From Opeltia flavorubescens (taxonomy: Eukaryota > Ascomycota > Lecanoromycetes > Teloschistales > Teloschistaceae): a stretch of DNA of 64,000 bases. Below, piece by piece: positions 57,274 to 64,000 of this stretch. Under the pieces are notes generated by a model that was not told the DNA's origin, made no database searches, and saw nothing but the letters and a program-made list of their open reading frames with translations. The translations under genes were made by a program, and so were the position numbers. The stretch covers positions 768,969-832,968 of the forward strand of contig KE546966.1 in NCBI GenBank assembly GCA_000442125.1. Direction: 5' to 3'. The stretch's first letter is position 1. Every line of letters begins with the position of its first letter.

Positions 57274-59982
57274 ATGGATACTGCTCCTGCAACCGCCGAC
57301 CCTGCCACTCATGCTCGCAAAATTCCGGAAAAGAGATATAAGTGCTCGTACTGCAGCCGCGCATTCAGTCGCAGTGAGCATCGGAGTCGCCATGAAAGAT
57401 CCCGTGAGTCGAATACTTTCCTTACATTAGTCTACAGTGGGGTCATGGTGGGGTCGTGAACCATCGTATTTTCTCCTTCAGCTTCCATCCAACTGACATG
57501 ACTTCAACCAACAGATACAAAAGAACGACCCTTCAAATGCCTGAAATGTCGAAGCACATTTGTCCGACGAGATCTGCTGTTGCGCCACGACCGAACAGTG
57601 CACGCAAAGGATGGAGGAGTGCCACTGGTCAGCGAACACAAACGCCGTCCGGCCGCGAAGCCTGCGACACCCAAGGCAGCTCCGCCCAAGCCAAACATGG
57701 AACTGGACACAGCGACGCTGGAACAGATAGAGGCTAGCAGTGATGGTATGCTTGATCTCGAGACTGCTGCGATGTTGATGACCGACTTCCAACACAAAGC
57801 TACCGCCGCCGCCATGGCCGCCCAAGAAAATGATCTCGACGAGCCTCAGGCCCCGTACTCGCCCGATCATACCACCATGTTCGATACTCCAGTGCCGTAT
57901 CTGCCGAATGCACTACCAATGCCCCAGATGCCCTGGGATACTTTCATGTCTCAACCCGTAAATCAACCCAAAGCTCACTCCATCTCTTCCAGCTTATCAG
58001 GCTCGCAAGATTCTCACGTGTCGCAGCTCTCCTTTAATAGTAATACCACCATCCAGCCGAACCATAACCAGCTTCCTCCCTTAATGGAACGATATCCGTC
58101 TGGCGGCGATGGCTTAGCGCCCGGCCTACAATCGCTCACCGGCTCAATGCCACTGTCTGGCCCCGGTACACCCAATGGATTATCTCCCTGGCCCTACATG
58201 ACCGGCCCTGTCTCACCCGTTGACTATCGTCGTTCGCCAGGTCCTAGTCAGACGCTCACCTCGCCGAAAGCGCCTCAGATTCAGACCGATGAAGAATACA
58301 ACCGTATCTACGAAGCAATCAGCAAACTAGAGATCGAACGATCTTCTCCAAGCTTTCAGTTCCAGAGCAGAGCAGATGTCAATGCATATCTTTCCGCTTA
58401 TTTCAACATGTTCCACCACCATATGCCTTTCCTACATCCCGAATCCTTTTATCCAAGCGAAGCCCCTCCTACTCTATTACTAGCAATCCTGTCTATAGGC
58501 GCTCTATACACATTTAACGACGATCAGGCTTTCCGTTTGCACATCGGCACCAAAGTATTAGTTAATGAGTTTTTGCAGAATAAGGACTTTGACTCCCGGA
58601 AGTGCCCCCTTTGGATTATGCAGAGCACTCTACTGAACATGGTATTCGCCAGCTGGAGCGGTGACTCTAAGGGCCTTGAATTTGCTTGCTCAATCAAGAG
58701 CTTGTTAGCACAGGTGAGTACATGTTGATGAAGAGTCGAGCAAGAAACGCCCCATTTCTAACTCGCATGTCTACAGATGGTGGCAGGCAATCTCTACGAG
58801 TTGAAGCTCCGTTCGGATGCACGAGAAGGAGCTTTACCAACCCACGAAGCGTGGGTGGAGGACGAGAGCTGCAGGAGGACATACTATGCAGTCTATATTT
58901 TCTTTGGCATGCTTACGTTGACATACAATCACACGCCCGCGATCAACTTCAGCGACTTTGACTCTCTGGATCTTCCTTCGTCGGAGTCTTTGTGGAATCT
59001 TGAGGTCTCCGACGAGGATTCATGGCGTGATAGTTTGACAGCATCCACAATGATTACCGTCCGGGAAGCACACGACAACCTGTTCCAGGGCGAGCCAGTT
59101 CGCTACAGTGCCTTTGCTACGCGAGTCATGATCAATGCCTTGTTCCTCGAGGTATGGTATCACAAACGCAGCTTCGAAGCTCTGCAAGACGTCGTCACCG
59201 AGTACAAGTTGCGACTTGCTCTAGAAACGTGGGAGCAATCGCTTGATCTGTGCGAACCTGAAACTATTGTGGTGCAACTGACTGCACCGCATAAAGGCCA
59301 TCCTCTCATCTTCAATGCCATGGCGGTCTATAGAAATACCCGTGCCCGACTGGAGGTTGACTTGAAGCCTGTGCAGGAGGCTCTCCGCTACCATCAGCCA
59401 TACGAAGTCGCGGCCGCCATGACTCATGCAAGAGACAGGGTCAAGAGATCACAAGAGATGATCAAAGTGGTACAAGAATGTTTCAACTGTGTTGAAATTG
59501 TTGCACTGCAAGGAATCCGATCTGTTGGCAAGACATGTGCGACAAACTGGAGTGTTGAGCATCCTCTTTGCGGGATGGATCTCATGGTCATCCTGAGCCT
59601 TTGGTTGTATCGATTAGAGCATGACGAGGAAGCAGCAACAGAAGAAGAGTTGGTCATGTACAACAAGATTCGGAATCTTTTCGATGATGATTCCATCGAC
59701 TCATGCAAACTAAGTACCACAGTCGCACGGCTATGGGGCAATATGCTCGATGATGTGCCTGTATGGGGGTAAGTCCAAAGCATTCCTGTTCTGATACTTG
59801 TGGGCAATGGACTGATTTTATGCAGAATTAGCAAGACGATGGGGGAGGCTTTCAAGATCTATTCGGAGGCGCTTGTTGGCCACGAAGATGATTTGGGCAC
59901 GCGGACTACGCCAAGCGCCAGTACACCAACCATGTCTTCCCAAGGGGTCGTGGAGGGCATGGAGCTCGAACCGGTTTTTTAA
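57274..59982 (+). CDS. C2H2 zinc-finger transcription factor with fungal-specific transcription factor domain
   Basis: Four exons (57274-57403, 57515-58713, 58777-59768, 59826-59982) give 825 aa. Two C2H2 fingers sit at residues 22-75: YKCSYCSRAFSRSEHRSRHE, then after the first junction HTKERPFKCLKC and RSTFVRRDLLLRHDRTVH. A basic linker (SEHKRRPAAKPATPKAAPP) and a Ser/Pro/Gln-rich middle follow. The fungal-specific transcription factor domain (about 345-800) begins YLSAYFNMFHHHMPFLHPES and contains LLLAILSIGALY, CRRTYYAVYIFFGMLTLTYN and GHPLIFNAMAVYRNTRARLE. It is a nuclear DNA-binding regulator. Targets cannot be told. The architecture resembles fungal AmdX/CreA-neighbour type factors, but no symbol is assigned. 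ATG 57274 is the first in-frame ATG, as upstream frame offers only TTG. Confidence 0.92.
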
Positions 59983-60769
59983 GAAGACAAAATATGGCGT
60001 TGCGGTCATGACGAAGTTACGACTTTCTTGAACATTCAACCTAGAACTCGGCGACACTCCCCACTATGATTTCGAGGGTTAATGGATAATCCGCTATGGG
60101 CTGGCCCCTTGTTGTGTTGTCGATACATGACGCTACCATAAGCGTTGTAATTCTGCATACTGAGATACCTTGTTCGTTTGACATGGGGTTTCCCACGTTG
60201 GTTGTGTTTGCTGTCCGGGTTGCAGGGTGGGAACAGCTTCTTTGATACGTGAAGATGGAGGGATTTTATTGGGTGAGAGGGTGATAACGGAGCACAAAAA
60301 TGCTAATGAGCATCTGCGCATGATTGTATTGATGGACGATGTGAGACACAAGAGACACGAGCATGCTCAATTCGATATCGTATCACGATGTTCCGCATCA
60401 TCAGGACTTTTTCTTATGAGGGATGATGGTCAAAGTCTTGCCCGATAGAGTGTGCGGCTTAAGAACGCAATGTAGGTAGTCTAAAATCGGCTATTAGAGA
60501 TGCGAGTAGCTCATACATCATGTTTCACGACCTGGCTGGCATGTACATTCAGTAATACTCGAGCCCTATATCAGTGACGTCATCGTAAGCTTTGCTTTGA
60601 CCTTTCTCTCTTCCCATCTGTGATTCTCGATTTATATCTATCCCGGCCATTTATTACTCGCAAACGCGTGAGCTAAACTGAAATGCAGTCTTCTTGTCAT
60701 TATATCTAGCTCTGATTATAAGACTCGATAAGACTGAGACGATGACCAGGTGCATGAAGGCGTGCCAGC
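59983..60769. promoter_or_regulatory. Intergenic region upstream of FEX, with a CRE-type TGACGTCA
   Basis: A 787 bp gap between the zinc-finger factor and the fluoride exporter, both plus strand. A perfect palindrome TGACGTCA is at 60575-60582, 188 bp before the FEX ATG. This is the classical binding site for Atf/CREB bZIP factors (stress-activated Atf1 in fungi). No other gene is supported here. Confidence 0.55.
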
Positions 60770-62347
60770 ATGTCTCGCCTGCAGAAAAATGACGAAGATG
60801 CGCCGGGCAACTTTGACAACCTCGATGAACTAGCAGTACCCTTACCGGCTGAGGAGTATGACCAAAGATCTTGGCCGCCAACACTAGAAAATACTAGCAT
60901 AGATCGAGATCGAGCTCGAGACGTCCAACATGACTCGGAAGCGGACGAGTACGATGAGCCGGATGAGTACGAGAATCTCGACGAGCTGAAGGCTCCGTCC
61001 CCTATCGAAAGCCCTCAAATTGAACGACCCCAAGGCTACCTTGAAGATGAACGCTCCAACTATGCTCGCTCAGCCCGGAAACGCAATCGAGAATCTTCTG
61101 GACATGAACCACCTGCACTGAACAACAAAACATCCGCCCCGTCGTCACCCAGTGATCTCGATCCGGAAAAGAAGCCACCGCCGTCTCTATACCACAAACA
61201 TGTATCACGTTTGGCCACCGAGTTCTTCACCATTTCCCATCTGATCTTCTTCTCCATCCTTGGAACTCTTGCTCGCCTGGGCCTCCAAGCTCTCACCTTC
61301 TACCCCGGCGCTCCCGTCCAAACCGGCGTTCTATGGCCCAACGTCGCCGGCAGCCTGATTATCGGCTTCCTAATCGAAGACCGCAAGCTCTTCAATGAAG
61401 ACCGTACCCATACCTTTCCACCTCAAAGCACACCCAACGACGAAGAGCACTCGCCGAGACGGTCGTGGCCAACCCAGCACAAACAGCAACCACAACATGC
61501 CTCCGTCAAGAAGACCATTCCACTCTACATTGGCCTCGCAACCGGCTTCTGCGGCTCCTTCACCTCATTCTCCTCCTTCATCCGCGATGCTTTTCTCGCT
61601 CTCGCAAATGCTCTCCCAACCCCAATCTCGCACACTTCCTCCTCACCTATCGACCCAGCCTCCACTGTCAGTCGCAATGGTGGATACAGCTTCATGGCCC
61701 TCTTAGCCGTCATCATAATAACCGTCGCTCTATGCCTCTCAGCTTTAGTCACAGGGGCACACCTCGCACTCTCGGTGCAGAAATACACGCCCTCGATACC
61801 TCCATACCTATTGTCGCGCAGGTTCCTAGACTGGGGCATCGTGTTCCTAGCCTGGGGATCCTGGCTCGGCGCTATCGTCATGGCGATTTGGCCCCCTGAT
61901 CGACGTGACGGTGGACCCGCTTACCATGGAGGGCAGGAACACTGGCGCGGAACAGCCATCTTTGCAGCTGTATTCGCGCCGTTAGGATGTCTATTACGTT
62001 TCTACCTCTCTCTGCACTTGAACTCGAAAGTCGCATCTTTTCCCATGGGCACGTTTGCGGTGAATATGATTGGCACGGCACTGGAGGGCATGTTTTGGGA
62101 TCTGCAGCATTCGGGATCTGGGGTCGCGGGGGGGAGAGTTGGGTGTCAGGTTCTGCAGGGGATGATGGATGGGTTTTGCGGGGCGGCGACGACGGTGAGT
62201 ACGTGGGTTGCGGAGATCAAGGGGTTGAGGAGGAGGCATGCGTGGATTTATGGGGGATTGAGCGTACTGGTTGCGTTGGGGATTTTGGTGGGCATAATGG
62301 GGGGTGTGCTTTGGGGGAGGGGGTGGGAGAGGCCGGTTTGTGCGTGA
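60770..62347 (+). CDS. FEX: Fluoride exporter FEX (fused double CrcB)
   Basis: A single exon of 525 aa. FEX proteins expel fluoride through the plasma membrane. Two CrcB-like halves are joined by extra membrane helices. The first half has FFSILGTLARLGLQAL, VLWPNVAGSLIIGFLIED and GFCGSFTSFSSFIRDA (from residue 259). The second has APLGCLLRFYLSLHLN, GTFAVNMIGTALEGMF and GFCGAATTVSTWVAEI. The two Asn-Gly and two GFCG-phenylalanine/threonine blocks are the pore-lining elements. The N-terminal 145 residues are an acidic, disordered cytosolic region not found in bacteria, with a repeated NLDEL-x2-P-x-P motif (residues 17-28 and 69-80). About nine to ten TM helices are expected. Start ATG 60770 is the first in the frame. 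Confidence 0.94.
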   Translation: MSRLQKNDEDAPGNFDNLDELAVPLPAEEYDQRSWPPTLENTSIDRDRARDVQHDSEADEYDEPDEYENLDELKAPSPIESPQIERPQGYLEDERSNYARSARKRNRESSGHEPPALNNKTSAPSSPSDLDPEKKPPPSLYHKHVSRLATEFFTISHLIFFSILGTLARLGLQALTFYPGAPVQTGVLWPNVAGSLIIGFLIEDRKLFNEDRTHTFPPQSTPNDEEHSPRRSWPTQHKQQPQHASVKKTIPLYIGLATGFCGSFTSFSSFIRDAFLALANALPTPISHTSSSPIDPASTVSRNGGYSFMALLAVIIITVALCLSALVTGAHLALSVQKYTPSIPPYLLSRRFLDWGIVFLAWGSWLGAIVMAIWPPDRRDGGPAYHGGQEHWRGTAIFAAVFAPLGCLLRFYLSLHLNSKVASFPMGTFAVNMIGTALEGMFWDLQHSGSGVAGGRVGCQVLQGMMDGFCGAATTVSTWVAEIKGLRRRHAWIYGGLSVLVALGILVGIMGGVLWGRGWERPVCA

Positions 62348-64000
62348 TGGGTGTGATGGTATGAAGGGTTATAATCAAAAGAATCTTTGAAGACTACTTA
62401 CATAATATATATATATTAAATTGTTAACATTGACCGCACTAAATGTTGGCTGGTATCCGAAAACGTAATGCCCAGGAAATCCGTAAAGCTCAACCATCAC
62501 GCCAACTCCCTTAGATCCATGTCTCCAACTCTATTAAGCTGTAAGCGGAAGTCCGGAAAGAGGAATGAGAAAGTAAAGGTATCGTAGACGGAATGGTCAA
62601 AGCAGATCGTGCGCAAGCAATCACATCGTCTCTACCTGGTCATATGGCACTACCTTGAAAGAATAGTGTAGCTATTTGCCTTGGTACTGCATCACGTATA
62701 CCTTGGTCATCGAGGCGGGGATTCCAGGTGTGGGTAGCGAACGGTGTCACAGGCAAGGTGAGCTTCAAGATTCTTGGCTTGCATACGTATAGATAGGACA
62801 AAGGCCTTTAGAACAGCAATCGTCTTGTCATAGTCTTACAATATTTTCTGCTCAATCGGGCGGTGACATCCCGGATAGGACGGATAGATTGTTTGAAAGC
62901 TGGGGTAGTGCCTTCTTTGGTGCAAATTCCTGAGTCGAAATCTGAAAGATGTTGCATTTCCTGAATCGGATATGGAAACATACCGCACAAAATGAAGTGA
63001 AACATGCAAGTCGGACAGCTGCGTCGATTAACAAGCTTTCCTGTCTACCTAATTAAAACAGATTGAAAGTCGTCTCAGAAACAAAGACAACACCTAATAT
63101 CCGAAGGTACAATTGAGTGTTTTGCAGCGTCTAATAAGATATTATGCATCAAAAAGAGAAATTTACGACCAACAAGTGGCTGTTGGAATGGGAAAGAGGA
63201 GAGCGAGTACAAATGGAAATGATTCATCTTTGAAGAGTCGTACACAAGGAAGGGTACATGCATTAGCCGTTACAGAACAGAGGCAGTCCTTGTTGAGTCA
63301 GAAATTTGACACTCTCCCATTGCACGACGAATCACAAAGTAGCCCATAGATTTGATGGATGACAGATTATTGTCGTCGTCGTGGACATGTGGATTCAGAT
63401 AATTGGAAAAGATTGCCAAGCTTTTTTCAGCTATTTGATCGGCCAAGCCAACCAAGCCATCGCAAGCCCAGCCCTGCCGAGCCTGCATCGGTCCGGAGGT
63501 CGGACCAGGGTCTGGCCTGTGATTCGACCAAGGCTGCTGAAAGGATCGGAAAGGATGCCACGGTACCTGCAGCTGCCAGGAGCCAAACAAAACGAACTTT
63601 AATTTGCCTACAAACTTGTATCCTCAAGGTCTCCCATGTTGCTGTTTACGAAGCCAGCACCAAGGGTTGAATGGGAGGATTTAATGGTAAACAGAGAGCG
63701 GCGGCTGGGCAAAGAGATCAAGTGATGCATAAACAGATGCAGCAAGGATAAAGGTAAGGTGCGGAGCATGAATAATATCATCGTCAATCTCGCTGAGTCG
63801 GGCTACGTATTGCCAATTTGATAGCGCTTAAGCCCCCCGGACCAAACAAGCCTGGGTAAAACGTCCTCCCCTGCATCTTCATCATGTTACAACATTATTG
63901 GATACTCAGGGGCAACGCGCAATCTTAATCGCTTCGGACGCCTTGCCCTCAGCTCTTTCCCTTCTCGTCCATCTTAGCATCCCTCCATCTATCACTAGTG
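62348..64000. other. Gene-free right end of the window
   Basis: 1.65 kb with no supported coding region. All open frames are short and unlike known proteins. An AT dinucleotide run (ATATATATAT) is at about 62405-62417. The last 60 bases are C/T-rich (TTTCCCTTCTCGTCC-type), as in core promoters of fungal plus-strand genes, so another plus-strand gene probably starts just beyond 64000. Confidence 0.45.

Noticed and set aside
1-64000. CRISPR arrays, insertion sequences, rRNA, complete tRNA genes
   Set aside because: No array-like short repeats, transposase reading frames, rRNA-like blocks or foldable tRNAs were seen on either strand.

Overview
The window is nuclear DNA of a filamentous ascomycete (Pezizomycotina). 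The evidence is dense genes on both strands with many short GT-AG introns (mostly 45-90 nt), no operons, and families typical of this group: Fung_rhodopsin, a C2H2 plus fungal-specific transcription factor, and a fungal ubiquitin-like (ULD_2-type) protein. The class within Pezizomycotina cannot be told from the sequence alone. Three single N bases (24928, 33181, 36184) all lie outside coding sequence.

Left part (1-27 kb) is mostly core housekeeping. In order: a 6-phosphogluconate dehydrogenase family gene (-, cut by the left edge), a decayed gene relic, Ase1/MAP65 (-), CSN5 (+), mitochondrial glutamyl-tRNA synthetase (-), a type I J-protein with a CaaX end and no in-frame ATG (+), ribosomal protein L32 (+), a Pus9/Rib2-type pseudouridine synthase (-), a tail-anchored Ube2J-type E2 (+), a small J-domain protein (+), a hotdog thioesterase (-), TFIIIC subunit tau138 (-), and an AIM6-like phosphodiesterase (-).

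Middle part (27-38 kb) is more accessory. It holds a noncoding stretch with an imperfect direct repeat, a fungal STAND-like/ubiquitin-like protein fused to a degenerate retropepsin-like domain (+), a gene fragment, a pterin-4a-carbinolamine dehydratase (+) followed 208 bp later by an intronless protein of unknown family with an HDxxH motif (+), and a HAD phosphatase (-) divergent from a uracil phosphoribosyltransferase-like gene (+).

Right part (38-64 kb) carries the giant Fmp27/Hobbit bridge-like lipid-transfer protein (+, about 2927 aa), a fungal rhodopsin-like 7TM protein (-), a Cdc25-type RasGEF with SH3 (-) whose frame stays open for 90 codons after its stop, a 2.8 kb gene-poor stretch, a C2H2/fungal-specific transcription factor (+), a FEX fluoride exporter (+) and a terminal gene-free 1.65 kb.

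Exon boundaries were deduced by hand from splice sites, frame and family conservation. The summed exon lengths of every complete multi-exon gene are a multiple of three. The most interesting leads are the PCD/HDxxH pair, the retropepsin-like fusion that has lost its catalytic Asp, the RasGEF stop-codon extension, and the J-protein that seems to start at GTG.
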